A DNA stretch of 64,000 nt, taken from positions 83,687,599-83,751,598 of the forward strand of contig NC_073306.1 in the NCBI RefSeq assembly GCF_027595985.1, in the 5' to 3' direction. Below the pieces are notes generated by a model. The model did no database searches, was not told the origin of the DNA, and saw only the letters and a list, made by a program, of their open reading frames with translations. The stretch is from Sorex araneus. Taxonomy: Eukaryota > Chordata > Mammalia > Eulipotyphla > Soricidae. The position numbers were made by a program, and so were the translations under genes. Positions 51,901 through 62,323 of the stretch are shown piece by piece (positions within the stretch are counted from its first letter, which is position 1; every line of letters starts with the position of its first letter).

Positions 51901-53105
51901 CCTATCGCCTTCTATGCCATGGGCCGGGGCAGCCCGGGAGAAGCCCCTGGCAATATTTATTCTGAGGTGGAGATGGAAGCACCTTCCAGGGGTGAGGACC
52001 AGAAGACCGTCCGCCAGCACCCAGCCCTACGCAAGTGCTGGTCCAGGCCAGTCTCTGGAGGCCAGGTAAACCGGGGTTCCAGGAGCACAAGGACGCCCTG
52101 AAAGTTAGGCGGGATCAGGCAGAGAGAGGCTGAGTCTGGACACCAAGTCAGGGTGTTATTCGGTTGAAAGGAGTGAAAGACAGGAACAGGCCCCAGGGCT
52201 CTCCCAGACCCATCCAAGGGCCACTGGTTCTAACATAGCATGCTGCCCCCAAGAAGCCTTTCAGAATGTCTTGCTTTTTTTCGGGGGGCCGGGGAGCGGT
52301 CACACCCAGTGATGTGTAGGGGTTACTCCTGGCTCTGCACTCAGTAATCACTCCTGGCGGGCTTGGGGGACCATATGGGATTCTGGGGATCAAACCTGAG
52401 TTGGCCATGTACAAGGCAAGCACCCTACCTACTATACTGTTGCTCCCCCGCCCACAGAATGTTTTTCTAAAGCCGCCGCCCAACTCCTGAGGTCCTCCAG
52501 ACTTGGATCAGGGATCCCCACCTCCTCAGCTGTCCCTCCAGCTGTCCCCCTCCTCCCAAACCAGTCCCATTTCCCCAAGCACCCTGAGTGTGGCCCTGCC
52601 TCCAGCCTGTCTCCACTTCCTGCTCACACGCTCTCCTGCTGCCCCACACCTGCCCTTCTCTGGAAGGACCGCCCTGCCCTGACCAGAGGCCAGCCCTGTG
52701 CAAAGGACACACTGTCACGCTCCCCATCCCTGGGACACGGCCTCCCCGATTCTCAATTTCCAACACAAAGGGAGCTCCTGTGGGCGGGGGCTGGGATGCC
52801 TCTGTTTCCAGAGCATCTGAGACAGTTGCCAGCACAGAGGTTTTAAGGAAATGTTGAATGAATGAATGAATGAATGAATGAATGAATGAGGCCAATGTCT
52901 GTTGACATCAGATGCTTTGACCTTGAGACTGCAGAGGCCTGAGGAACAGAGCAGGAAATGTGACTATGCACCCTCCTTCTCTCTGCAGAATCCAGGTGTC
53001 CAGCAACAGTGCTCTGAAAACTCTGTGGCTAGACAGGGCCCTCCACTGCACCATCAGCCCCTGCCCCGCTGGGGACACACCCTACCCCATAACCTTTCTA
53101 AATAG
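45963..53105 (+). CDS. SH2D2A: SH2D2A (T-cell-specific adaptor TSAd), complete, 8 coding exons
   Basis: TSAd is a cytoplasmic/nuclear SH2 adaptor of T cells and endothelium that binds LCK and VEGFR2 and modulates T-cell receptor and angiogenic signalling. The exons give about 384 residues (human 389): an N-terminal segment, an SH2 domain starting WFHGFITRREAERLLE with the phosphotyrosine-binding arginine in CYLVRFSES, a proline-rich SH3 ligand PRPKPPVPAKPQLPP, and C-terminal tyrosine motifs NPIYHEPEDPIAFYAMG and NIYSEVE. Two things are odd: the exon 3 acceptor seems displaced, and the protein stops about 20 residues before the human end. INSRR lies upstream on the same strand; PRCC is convergent downstream. 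Confidence 0.95.
46501..46575 (+). CDS. SH2D2A: SH2D2A exon 2
   Basis: 75 nt: SYTGPIPTFSTFLPLADSTS then RRCQ, aligning with human IPTFSTF and TRRSCQ. The acceptor is CACCACAG and the donor GTGAGA at 46576; it ends in phase 1. Confidence 0.85.
47062..47200 (-). mobile_element. SOR-type SINE, old
   Basis: TTTGGAGGCCACACCCGGCC to CTGACTCTCTGGCC in SH2D2A intron 2. Confidence 0.55.
47346..47480 (+). mobile_element. SOR-type SINE close to SH2D2A exon 3
   Basis: GGAGCTGGAGCAATAGTATA to AGTCAGGAGAAATCCCTG; the 3' end is missing. It lies about 105 bases before the exon. Confidence 0.85.
47586..47811 (+). CDS. SH2D2A: SH2D2A exon 3: linker and SH2 start (5' edge uncertain)
   Basis: The 3' part is secure: ALVAASNVGNAGQAEEVPGE, AETRAWF-like TETRAWFWKTQAHGLLQRGA and WFHGFITRR, donor GTGAGT at 47812. 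The start is uncertain. Alignment with human places the exon start near 47612, but the bases there are TTGA, not AG. The only nearby AG in the right phase is at 47584-47585, adding about eight residues; its pyrimidine tract is poor. Confidence 0.75.
48380..48469 (+). CDS. SH2D2A: SH2D2A exon 4: SH2 core with FLVRES-like motif
   Basis: 90 nt: EAERLLEKKLQGCYLVRFSE then SAVTFVLTY. The arginine of YLVRFSES is the phosphotyrosine-binding residue. The acceptor is GCCCACAG and the donor GTGAGG at 48470. Confidence 0.95.
48734..48902 (+). CDS. SH2D2A: SH2D2A exon 5: SH2 C-terminal half
   Basis: 169 nt: SRTCCRHFLLAQLGDGRHVV then LGEDSAHARLQDLLLHYTAC, ending PLARQ in phase 0. The acceptor is CCTCCAG and the donor GTACGC at 48903. 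Confidence 0.95.
49010..49180 (-). mobile_element. SOR-type SINE in SH2D2A intron 5
   Basis: TTTTGGGTCACACCCGGCGA to AATTATCGCTCCAGCCCC. Confidence 0.93.
49531..49680 (+). mobile_element. SOR-type SINE, old
   Basis: GGGGCCAGCGAACCTGTACA to CACCAGGTGCGGTCCCCAAA with a disrupted B-box region. Confidence 0.6.
49887..50065 (+). mobile_element. SOR-type SINE with target-site duplication
   Basis: Near-consensus copy flanked by ACCTTAGCTGTTT (49874-49886 and 50066-50078). Confidence 0.96.
50795..50965 (+). mobile_element. SOR-type SINE, diverged
   Basis: CCAAAGAGATAGCTCGAGGG to an A-run tail ending AAAGTAAAGTAAA. Confidence 0.75.
51325..51471 (+). CDS. SH2D2A: SH2D2A exon 6
   Basis: 147 nt (49 codons): TLEPTGLSLRTEPDPRSRSQ then DAEPPYSPILKKEQAAAPAQ. 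The acceptor is a CAGCAG tandem (AG at 51320-21 and 51323-24); human homology favours the second. The donor is GTACTG at 51472. Confidence 0.9.
51769..52065 (+). CDS. SH2D2A: SH2D2A exon 7: proline-rich region and tyrosine motifs
   Basis: 297 nt: PPRPKPPVPAKPQLPPEVYT, then KPSNPIYHEPEDPIAFYAMG and RGSPGEAPGNIYSEVEMEAP. PxxP motifs are SH3 ligands (LCK in human) and the tyrosines are known phosphorylation and docking sites in TSAd. The donor is GTAAAC at 52066. Confidence 0.94.
52274..52456 (-). mobile_element. SOR-type SINE in SH2D2A intron 7
   Basis: CGGTCACACCCAGTGATGTG to ACTGTTGCTCCCCCGCCC. Confidence 0.85.
52853..52889. repeat. SH2D2A: (TGAA)n tetranucleotide repeat
   Basis: Nine TGAA units about 100 bases upstream of the SH2D2A exon 8 acceptor (intron 7). 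Confidence 0.92.
52989..53105 (+). CDS. SH2D2A: SH2D2A exon 8: C-terminus with early stop
   Basis: 117 nt: NPGVQQQCSENSVARQGPPL then HHQPLPRWGHTLPHNLSK and TAG at 53103-53105. Human continues from PHNLSR for about 20 more residues. Partly similar bases continue past the stop here. The acceptor is CTCTGCAG. Confidence 0.92.
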   Translation, partial: NPGVQQQCSENSVARQGPPLHHQPLPRWGHTLPHNLSK

Positions 53106-54015
53106 TTGCTTCCGGAGGTCAGGCTTCTCTCCCCCTCAGGCCTTGTCTGTAGTTGGTGAGTGAGCTGGGGAAGGAAAACCTGGAACATGAGGTCCGGAGA
53201 CCTTCACACATACCCGGCGCCCTTCTCAAGAAGTGTGGCTACTCCACACAGCAGGGCAGCAGCGCTGAGAGGACCTCAGCCATCATCTATCGCAAGGACG
53301 GCAGAAAGATGTCGCCTCGTGTGCCAGCTCCCATCCATTGGTCGAGGCTGCCCAGAGCGCTGCACAAGGAAGGATGTGAAGGTCATATCTACACTCAGCA
53401 GAAAAGAGCCTGTGATTGATTATTGATGTCTGCCACGGGAGCAGGCGGGAGGAACAGTGTTCCGTTTGCCCTTGTAGATCAAGTCCAGCTGCCTTGCTGA
53501 GCGAATAAGGAAACAAAACCAGAGCAGTCTAGTAACTGGTTAAGGTCAAGGGCTCCTGATTGCCCTCGCTGTTCAGTGCTCTGTTCCTTCCACCACACCT
53601 GCTAATTCCCCACAGGGGATGTCTGCAGTTTCCTCAGAGAGGAAATCTGGCTGCTTTCATGAGTTCTGCTATATTGGGGGTGGGGGGCGCTTGTCCCCCT
53701 CCTCTGAACCCCCCTGACAGGTCTGGGTTCATCCCGGAGAGGAACAGTTTTGGAATCTGTTTCTATCCCCTGTTTCTTCCCCCTAGTCCCCCAATGGCTC
53801 TCTGTGCTCAGCGGTCCTCTAAGGAACGGGCCAGCGACACCCCCTGCCTCCCGTGGCCCTCCTCCTCCTGGACTCTCACTTCCTCGGCCTCCTGAGCCTC
53901 TGGGCCTGGGCCCTGATCCAATGCTGCTGTTGTCTGAGGAACGATTTGGCAAGAACAGATGTTAGACCTTGTTTGTTGACTCTCGTCTGGCTAATAAATC
54001 ATCACCCCCATAGGG
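53106..54015 (+). terminator. SH2D2A: SH2D2A 3' UTR with AATAAA at 53993-53998
   Basis: About 900 nt of unique, SINE-free sequence from the stop to AATAAA at 53993-53998. It contains no convincing reading frame. Confidence 0.75.
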
Positions 54016-54611
54016 ATCTGGGTTCTCCAGGCCTCTTCTGCTGCGGCTCCATTTTCTCGCTCTTGCTCCCCATGCTATGGAAGGCACCTAGTCAAACTAC
54101 TCCTTTAGGGCAGGGAGAGGGGGCCAGGACGGGGGGACCACCTGGGCAAGGGTCACAGACCTGTTGGTTGGGGCCAGGATGACACCAAGGCAAGGAGCAC
54201 AGACCTCAGTCTGCAAATGACCCCTTCCCTGGCTGGGCATGGCAGGGGTAGGGGCAGTACCAGGCAGGGGAGGAGGGGAGGGTGGGTTGCAAGTACTGCA
54301 GCTGCATCCTCTGGGAAAAGGGAAGGAGTGGGTAAGGGGCAGCCATGCACTGCCTCCCTGACCCATCCACCAAGCAGAGACCAGGGGCAGGGGCAGCCCC
54401 CTTGCCTTGAATCTTCCCTCCCTGACCCTTGGACGGGATCCCTCCCATCTGGACAAACGTCCCACCCCCACCCCAGCAATAAGCACCACCCCAACCGCTG
54501 GGTCTCACTTTTGTCTCAGACTGGGGGTTCCCTGCAGTAACAATCTCTTCCCTGGGTACCCCCACCCCTGAGCTCAGAGCAGACACCCACAGAAGGTGCT
54601 GCTGCTGTGAG

Positions 54612-55087
54612 GCCGGTTGGTTGTCCGGGGTCCATGCCCAGCTGGGCTCAGGGTTTATTCCTTACTCAGGCGGTGCAGGGAGACAAGCCCGGTTGGCTAC
54701 ATGCAAGGCTGTACTATATTACCAGCTGACCGACAGCCAGCCCCATGAAGCCAGTTCTTATGTTTTCTCCCTTTGGTTGTTAGTTTGGGCAGGGACACAC
54801 CTGATAGTGTCCTGGTGCAGTATTGGGAGTCGTGGCTGGAGGCGCTGGGGGATGGAAACCTGGCTCTGCAGTGCACTCAGCCTGTGAGCTATCTCCTCAG
54901 GCCTCCCTTTGGGGTGGGAGGGGTGTGGGATTTGGGGCCATCCCTGGTGCTCAGGGCTTACTCCTGGTTTGCACTCAGGGATCAGTCCTGGTGGGATTCA
55001 GGGTGCTACATTGTGCCTGGGATTGAGTCCGAGGCAACCACCTTCAAGGCCAGGCCAGTGCCTTCTCCGCTGTACTATCACTCTGCG
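54612..55087 (-). mobile_element. Three old minus-strand SOR-type SINEs
   Basis: Decayed copies at about 54612-54752, 54773-54903 and 54935-55087, the last ending TACTATCACTCTGCGCTC. Confidence 0.6.
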
Positions 55088-55105
55088 CTCCCCACTTTTA
55101 CTTTT

Positions 55106-55283
55106 TTTTTTTTTTTTTTGCTTTTTGGGTCACACCTGGTGATGCACAGGGATCACTCCTGGTTCATGCACTCAGGAATTACCCCTGGCGGTGCTCAGGG
55201 GACCCTATGGGATGCTGGGATTCGAACCCGGGTTGGCTCATGCAAGGCAAACGCCCTACCCGCTGTGCTATCACTCCAGCCCC
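55106..55283 (-). mobile_element. SOR-type SINE with target-site duplication
   Basis: Young minus copy flanked by CTCCCCACTTTTACTTTT (55088-55105 and 55284-55301). Confidence 0.96.
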
Positions 55284-56269
55284 CTCCCCACTTTTACTTT
55301 TCTACCAGGAGTCAGTGCCTGTCGGCCCTGCCCTGCCACCTGCCCACGGCGCAGACTCTGAGAGGCCCCATACAGCCCTGTCCCCTGCCGGCAGCCTGAT
55401 GCAGTGTCTGTGTCCATGAACCCCTCTCCTTTCACATCGGTGCTGATCTGATCTGCTTCCGGAGAAACAGGGTGCTGAGTCAACAGACTTGGGGTTCCAT
55501 TGCTTTCTGTCTACATGCACGCACGCCTGAGGGAGGGAGTGGGGAAGGGAGGCTGGAGGGGAGTAGCAGATGGCTTTGCAGAGATCAGATCAGGGGGAGA
55601 TCAGCGAGGCTCAGCTTCCAGTTGGAGAGTTTATGGGAGGGTGGGAGGGGGAGGCGGAGAAGAGGCGGGAAGATAGAGAGCAGAGGCTGGACCTGTGGGC
55701 GGAGTCACACTCGGGTTTCTGAAAGGGCAAGGTGGGCCCTGGGACTCCCCCAGTGGTGTGGGGATGCTGGGCCCTGCAGTTGGCGAACTGCACTTTGTTT
55801 TGGACCCCCTCTCTGCAGGTCCCCCTCACCAGTCCTTTGAAGGAGAGCCAGGCTTTGGGCAAAGCCTGTCCTACTGGGACCGCACAGGACTTCAGACCCG
55901 GAGCTTTTTGGGTGAAGCCAATCGGAAGTGAGGGAAATCTGCAGGGGGAACAGGGAGCAGGAAGCAAAGCCCCCACATCTTGCCATCCTCCCAGGAGAGA
56001 AGGGCAGGCCCAGCCAAAAGCTGCAAGCCCAACCCTGAAACCTGTATGCTGGGGTCTTTCTCCCCCAGCCTGGCCGGGAGCACCTGGCCCCCACTGACTT
56101 TGCTGGTCAGCGCAGGCCCAGGAGGGAGGCGGCAGGACAATCTGCCAATCAAATACCTATGCCCACACGGAGCAGCCACACCCCACACGGAGGGAGAAGT
56201 GTTCCTATGGCCTGTCTCGGGCCTTCCATGGACACCGTTCCATGCTGACCCCCACAAAAAGCCAAAGAA

Positions 56270-56450
56270 GAGGCTGGAGCAATAGCACAGCAGGCAGGGC
56301 GTTTGCCTTGCATGTGGCTGACCTGGGTTCGATTCCCAGCATCCCATATGGTCCCCCAAGCACCGCCAGGAGTAATTTCTGAGTGCAGAGCCAGGAACAA
56401 ACCCCTGAGCATCGCCGGTTGTGACCCAAAAAGAAAAAGAAAAAAAAAAA
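56270..56450 (+). mobile_element. SOR-type SINE, young
   Basis: GAGGCTGGAGCAATAGCACA to AAAAAGAAAAAGAAAAAAAA; AAAAAGCCAAA recurs on both sides as the likely target duplication. Confidence 0.95.
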
Positions 56451-56660
56451 AGCCAAACAAATTAGAGAAATAAAGGGGAGGGGCCCGAGGAGCCTTAGTG
56501 CTACCTGCCAGATCCTCAGCCTCCCCCAGCAGAAGCCCCCACCCCCTCCATCCTGACACGGAAGATCAAGTGAGACCTTGGAGGAAGCGCTGGGCCATGA
56601 GTCACAGCTCAGGCGTGCGGGGCTGCAGAGTGAGCTCCAGACCGGTGTGCACTGGCTCTC

Positions 56661-56905
56661 GGGCCAGAGCAATAGGACAGCGGGTAGTCCATCTGCCTGA
56701 CCATGGCCAACCCGGGTCTGATTCCCAGCACTTCTGGGCTGGATCCCTGAGCACCACTGGGTGTGGCAAAAAACAAAGAAAAACAGGTATGATTTTGTGG
56801 AGGCCACACCCAGCAATGCTCAGGGGACCTTCTGAAGTGCTGAGGCTCCAGTCCAAGTCATCCTCATGCAAGCAAGCCCCTTCACCCTGCTACAATCTCT
56901 GGCCT
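56661..56905. mobile_element. Plus-strand SINE then minus-strand SINE remnant
   Basis: 56661-56785 plus copy lacking the middle; 56800-56905 minus fragment ending CAATCTCTGGCC. Confidence 0.7.
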
Positions 56906-57908
56906 CTGGAATGATGTGGCAGCCTTACTGAGGCTGCAGACCCCTCCCCAGTGGGGACGGCATCAGCCCCAGCTGCCAGGGCCCCTGAGGAGGGGCTGCC
57001 ACTCCCGGCGGAGGGCAGGCTGGCTGCAGCGCTTTGGATGAAGAGAGCCAAGTGTCCCTGTGGGACCAGGAGCCCCGTCTGGCTCCAACCTGAAGTAGGT
57101 CAGATTTCAGATAAGCAGGTGGCTTTCCTGTAAGTGACGAAACCCTCTTCTGTACTTAATGAGAAACAGGCTCCTGAACTTACCCAGTGCAGAGAGCAGG
57201 GAGCGGCCTCTCACTTCTCCAGCCCCCAGCGCCCACTCCGGTCCTGTCCCTGACCTTCCCACTCTCCACCACAGGACCCTGCAGCTGGTCACCTCTGACC
57301 AGGCCCCGGGGCCTTGGAGAAGGGTCAATATCCCCTCTCTTCCCACAGGAAGCTACTGGTCACGCCCTGGGTGCCCAGCACGCTTGGCAGCATTGCTGGA
57401 AGAGTAACATACACGTGACCCTGACTGGAGCTCTGTTCTGGCCTGAACTTTGCTGGGACAGGCCAGGACAGGGGAAGACACGCCACCTCTTCTGTCCTTT
57501 CTGGGCAGCACAGCACCCACCACTTAACTCAAGTCCACAGAGCCTGCCACCCCTCCGCACCCCAACATCCATAGCAAGAAACTGGCTCGTGCTCAGGCAG
57601 CCTGAGGCAGCTTGGTGCTCTAGAACCCGACTTGCAGGCTTGGGACTCTGAGTTTGTGTCCCCAAACCCCCACCCCGTCCCCACCAGTGAGGGCTGCTTG
57701 TGATCCCCGGGACCAGCACATGGCAACCAAGCGCACAGGAGAACCGCAACCCAAGTGTGAGACCCCAGTGAGCTCCACAGCTGTGTGCAAGCCAGCAAGA
57801 GTGCATGTGCCCCAGTGAGCTCACAACCAAGTGTGTGTGACCCCCCCGTCAGCATGACAACACAAAGGGAGGGGAAAGGGAAAGGTCGGGGCTCAGATAT
57901 CTCCCCGA

Positions 57909-58580
57909 GGGGTCAAAGTGATAGTACAGCGGGTCGGGCGCTGACCTTGCACACAGCCGACCAGGGTTCAATCCCAGGCACCCTATATGGTTCCCCGAGC
58001 ACTGCCAGGGGTGATCCCTGAGTGCAGAGCTAGGAGTAACCCAAGAGCACTGCCAGGTGCCCACCCCCCACCAAAAATAAACCAAAACCAGCAACTACCA
58101 GAAATCTCCCCAGGAGACAGATCTAGTTACATGCTCCAAGTCAAGCCCCTAAAGCAGCACAGTCGACGCTCATGAGAGCTGGGATCACCTCAGGGACACC
58201 TGCCGCCTCACCTCCTGCCAGACTGCACGGTACAGCTAGCGACTGGGTCCTAGCCAGAACTTCCCTCGGGGCTCAAGAGCTAGGACAGCAGGCAGGGCAC
58301 GTGCATCACATGTGGCCAACCCGAGTCTGCTTCCCGGCACCCCATATGGTTCCCAGGAGCGATCCCAGAGCACAGACCAAGTACTACCCTGTGTGACCCA
58401 AAAACCAAAAAACAGACCAACCAATCTCCTTAAGAGCCAGAGAGATAGGGGTTAAGGCACTTCCCTTGCATGCACTGACTTGGATTTAATCCTCAGCACC
58501 CTTACAGTTCCCCAAACCCCACCAGGAGTAAGCCCTGCACACCGCTGGATGTGGCCCAACAAGACAAAACAAAACAAAAC
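57909..58580 (+). mobile_element. Three plus-strand SOR-type SINEs
   Basis: 57909-58080 (tail CCACCAAAAATAAACCAAAA), 58270-58415 and 58434-58580 (tail GACAAAACAAAACAAAACAA). Confidence 0.85.
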
Positions 58581-58889
58581 AAATGAATCTCCTTGATAGG
58601 ACCCAGACTTAAGACACAGAAGAGGAACGATGCTCTCTATATTGGGACCCTAGCCCATGCCCCACACAAATCTGAACGTGCCATGTCTAGAGTCTTTGAG
58701 GGCTGCAGACCTAGTAGGGATAATGGAGAGAGAAAAGCAGAGCTGTCGCCGCGAGGCTGTGAAGGCCTGGAGGATGCTTTCCGTGAAGCCGGCGAGCAAC
58801 AAGAACTGAACTCCAGGGGGACACCCAGGGAAAGTCCCAGATAAAAGGAGTCCCTAAAAGCAGGACAGGGATGGGGCAGGTAGCACATG

Positions 58890-59230
58890 TCAGGCTGAAT
58901 ATTTTATTTCAATAGACATCCCTGGTTTAAAAAAAAAAAAAAAAAAAGGAATCAAGAGGCAGAGGGAGGGGTTCAACATTTCATCGCCGGGGAGCAGTCT
59001 CACTCCCCCCTCAGGGGGACACTGCTGCAAGGCTCATCCCAGTCCCTGCGAGCTCCCGGGCAGGAAGGAGCCGGATGTCCTAACGTCTGTTAAGAAAAAT
59101 CTATCAAATGTGTTCGTTCTCGCAGAGGCGCGGGCTGGGTCCTCAGGGAGAATTCCTGGGCTCGCGGAGCAGCGGGGGTCCCAGAGGGTCAGCTGGCCGG
59201 GCTGCGGGGTCCGGGAGCGAGTGGCTGGGC
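58890..59230 (-). terminator. PRCC: PRCC 3' UTR with AATAAA on the minus strand
   Basis: About 320 nt follow the stop codon; the minus-strand AATAAA occupies 58908-58903. The UTR contains an 18-base T run (plus-strand A run at 58929-58946) just before the hexamer. Confidence 0.65.
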
Positions 59231-59317
59231 CTAGAACCCGTACTTGGCTTGGGTCTGCCGGCGGCTGAGCTTGTTCTCCGACCAGGTGTTCTTCAGCTCC
59301 AGCTCCCGCTCCTTGGC
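59231..59317 (-). CDS. PRCC: PRCC terminal coding exon
   Basis: 87 nt including the stop at 59233-59231: AKERELELKNTWSENKLSRR then QTQAKYGF. The acceptor is CGCCACAG. The 28-residue C-terminus is identical to human as I recall it. Confidence 0.96.
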   Translation of the reverse strand, partial: AKERELELKNTWSENKLSRRQTQAKYGF

Positions 59318-61142
59318 CTGTGGCGGGGAGAAGGGCAGACACGCGTCAGACCAGGCTCTCGCACTGCCAGCTCCCCGTTCAGTCACCCTCTCCTCTTAAC
59401 GCTGACGGGAAACGGCACACTCCTTCGAAGACTGCGTTTTCTCTGATTTGAGTAGAAAGGGAAAACCTCGAGAGAGTGAAGGAAAATAATGGCTCAAGCG
59501 AATCCCGACTCCAGAGCCCTGGAGTACCCCTGAGCACTGACAACTGTGGCGCCAAAACAAAGCCAGAAGCACAACATCCTGGTCCTTCCTCTGCTAGAAC
59601 AAAAATGAAAACACTCAAATAGCCAAGAACGAAGGAAAGCTTGATTTTGGCTTCTGGAAAGGCCTCAGCCACCTGCCCAGCCCCGTGGCTGCTGCAGTGC
59701 GTCAGGCTCAAGGGCCACGTGTGGCGTCCACGGTGGGACCTCTGAGACCACACCACTGCTACTGGCCGGGTTTCTGTTTTATGGTTTTATTCTTTTTGGT
59801 TTGGGGGCCACCCCCAGTCGTGCTCAGGGATCACTCCTGGTGGTGCTTGGAGGAACCATGTGCTGTGGCGGGGATGGAACCTGGGTGGGGTGTGTGCCAG
59901 GTAAGCGGCTCCTTCCCCCCTGTGCTCACTGTGCTCTCTCTCACACCCTGGTTAAGTACAAAGTGAGCTGTGGCAAAGTGAGTGTGGCAAAGTGAGCTGT
60001 GGCGTGCAAGCACCACCCCAGAAAGGGGCACTTCCACCTCCCCTCCCCGCACAAGTCACCTGAGGTTTGTCCATCTCCCCAGGAATAAAAACAAATGCAT
60101 TGTAATTTCAAGACATTTTTGTGTCTTTTTCTTTCTTTCTTTTTTTTTTTTTTGTGGAGGAGCTGATGGGGTCGCATCCAGTGATGCTCGGATGTTACTC
60201 CTGGCTCTGCACTCAGGAATTACTCCTGGTGGTGCTTGGGGGGACCATATGGGATGCTGGAAATCGAATCCGGGTCAGCTGCATGCAAGGCCAATACCCT
60301 ACCCTCTGTACTACCATTCTGGCCCCAGCCCCTCAAGACATTTTTGGATATCTGTAGCTTTAAATAGCTGTACTGATATCAGGTGTCAAAGAAATAGAAT
60401 AGAATATGACCAATATCTCCTCATCTGACAGAAGGCAAAAAGCCTAGGAAACTTTTTTTTCTTTAAATAGATTTTTCTTATTTTTTGGGGGTCACCCCCA
60501 GTGATGCTGAGGAGCTACTCCTGGCTCTGCACTCAGAAATCACTTCTGATGGTGCACAGAATGCCCGGGATGGAACCCAGGTTGGCCAAGTGCAAAGCAA
60601 GCACTCTACCCATTGTGCATTGTGCTATCTCTCCAGTCCCTAAGTAGATTTTTCTTTTTTTACCCAGATAAATTTGCTACTTAAAAAAAAACAACAAAAC
60701 TATATGTGGGGCTGGAAAGTTAGTACAGCATGTAAGGCACTTGCTTTGCAAACAGCTGACCTGGGGTTCGATTCCCAGCATCCCATATGATTCCCCAAGC
60801 ACTGCCAGGAATAATTCCTGAGTGCAGAGCCAGGAATAACTCTTGAGCACTGCCGGGTATGGCAAAAGAAAAGAAAAGAAAAGAAAAGAATATAAATAAA
60901 TAACCTATATGGTAAACCATTCCATTCCCTTCTCACATGAATGTTTTAGACTGCTGTTTCCAGCAGGTTATTCTGAGAACAAGAGAAGCAAGTAATTCTG
61001 AAGGGCACATTTCCCCCTCTAGTGGCCACATGGAGAACTCCCCTGCCAGGTCTACATGGATCCTTAACCCCCTTACCTGATGGATCAAATACGTGATCTG
61101 GTGTTTCCTCCGCTGTTGGCCTGTTGGCTGTTCTCCTTTCCT
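59231..61142 (-). CDS. PRCC: PRCC (proline-rich nuclear protein), last two coding exons
   Basis: PRCC is a nuclear, proline-rich protein that interacts with MAD2B and spliceosomal factors and forms the PRCC-TFE3 fusion in papillary renal carcinoma. Two minus-strand exons, 61142-61077 and 59317-59231, encode the most conserved part: RKGEQPTGQQRRKHQITYLI then HQ, joined in phase 0 to AKERELELKNTWSENKLSRR then QTQAKYGF and a stop. Upstream exons lie beyond the right edge. The gene is convergent with SH2D2A, as in human 1q23. Confidence 0.96.
59780..59940 (-). mobile_element. SOR-type SINE, old, in PRCC last intron
   Basis: TTTTTGGTTTGGGGGCCACC to ACTGTGCTCTCTC. Confidence 0.65.
60132..60330 (-). 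mobile_element. SOR-type SINE
   Basis: T-rich start, GTCGCATCCAGTGATGCTCG, ending CTACCATTCTGGCCCC. Confidence 0.88.
60483..60642 (-). mobile_element. SOR-type SINE
   Basis: TGGGGGTCACCCCCAGTGAT to GTGCTATCTCTCCAGTCCC, flanked by a TAAATAGATTTTTCTT / TAAGTAGATTTTTCTT repeat (about 60464 and 60641) as target duplication. Confidence 0.88.
60710..60900 (+). mobile_element. SOR-type SINE with (AAAAG)n tail
   Basis: GGGGCTGGAAAGTTAGTACA; the tail is repeated AAAAG. Confidence 0.9.
61077..61142 (-). CDS. PRCC: PRCC penultimate coding exon
   Basis: 66 nt, phase 0 at both ends: 22 residues from RKGEQPTG to TYLIHQ. The acceptor is CCTTGCAG and the donor GTAAGG at 61076. Confidence 0.95.
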
Positions 61143-61471
61143 CTGCAAGGTGAAAAGGTCACAGTCATTAACATATAGCAAGAAAAGCCCGTTTCTCATA
61201 TGGCCAGATGAGAAACCCATCAGGCTGTCCCAGCGCCCAGGGCTGTTTCTGTGTCTATGCAGTAGCTCCCCTGAGGCATCAGGGTACATTCTAAGACCCA
61301 CAGTGAATACCTGAGCCCTATTTACCTGGTGGGTCAAACTGCTCCTTCCTCTACATACATACCTATGATAGAGCTTAACTGTTAAGCACAGTAGCAGATA
61401 AACGACAAAACAAAACAACTCTAAATAAGAGTTGTGAAAATACAGTTTCTCCTCAACTATCTTATTGTTGG

Positions 61472-61885
61472 GACTAAAGTGAGAGTACAGCGGGTAGGGC
61501 ACTTGCCTTGTGGCTCAGCTTCAATCCCTGGCACCACATATGGTCTCCTAAGCACCAGCAGGAGTGACCCTTGAGCACAGAGCCAGGAGTAAGCCCTGAG
61601 CACTGTTGGGTGAGGCCCCAAAACAAAATGAAAGGAATCAAATATCTTACTGTATATTTCTGGACCTTGGTTGGCAGTGTGTAACTAAAACACAAAAAGC
61701 AAAACCTTGGGTGAAAAGGCCAAAGTGGGGTTGGAGAGGGAGCACAAGTGTCACAGGGATTAAGGCGTGTTCCTTCCATGTGGCTGTCCCCAGATCCTCA
61801 TGGTCTCTGAGAAACATCACTGACCACTGAGCTACTCCAGGAGCCCAGAGCTACACAAGGTGCACCCCAACCACCACCACCCCCA
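61472..61885 (+). mobile_element. Two SOR-type SINEs
   Basis: 61472-61630 clear; 61728-61885 old and loosely matching. Both are in the PRCC intron upstream of the penultimate exon. Confidence 0.68.
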
Positions 61886-62323
61886 AAAGGGAGGGAGGAG
61901 GCAAAGGAACAGTGCAGGAGCTTAGAGCACCTTTCAAGCACATGGTCCTAAGTTTACCTCTCTTAGTGGTCTACCCCACAGGCAACTCCCAGCTACACAC
62001 ACTGCCAGGCATGCATCAGTGCCACAAAACAGAGGTGCAACACCAGCAAACTCTGTAGCTAAAGAGAAGTGCAGGCACCATGGCCAGGAAGTGTGACCTT
62101 GGTGAGGACGCCCATAGCTCGTGTGTCTCGACTGAGAGAGCGAGCCCTGGTGAGCAGGTGAGCAGGAATCACTAAAGGAGTGCAGCGCTCGATGAGCTAG
62201 TGTGCCATGAACCCCACAACAGGCACCAGGCGGGCATCACAGCCCCCGTGTATATGCAGCCCCTGGTCGTCACAACAAGGAACACATGAGGAGGAGTGAG
62301 AATATAAATAGAAATCTCAGGCT

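Larger units (their letters stand above)
54016..58889. other. Intergenic spacer between convergent SH2D2A and PRCC ends
   Basis: 4.9 kb. The first 600 bases and 55.4-56.2 kb are unique sequence with no recognisable coding similarity; the rest is mostly SINE copies, several of them old and overlapping. Confidence 0.7.

Noticed and set aside
53153-53419. 88-codon open frames after the SH2D2A stop
   Set aside because: They lie in the 3' UTR, have no similarity to the human SH2D2A tail and no splice support.
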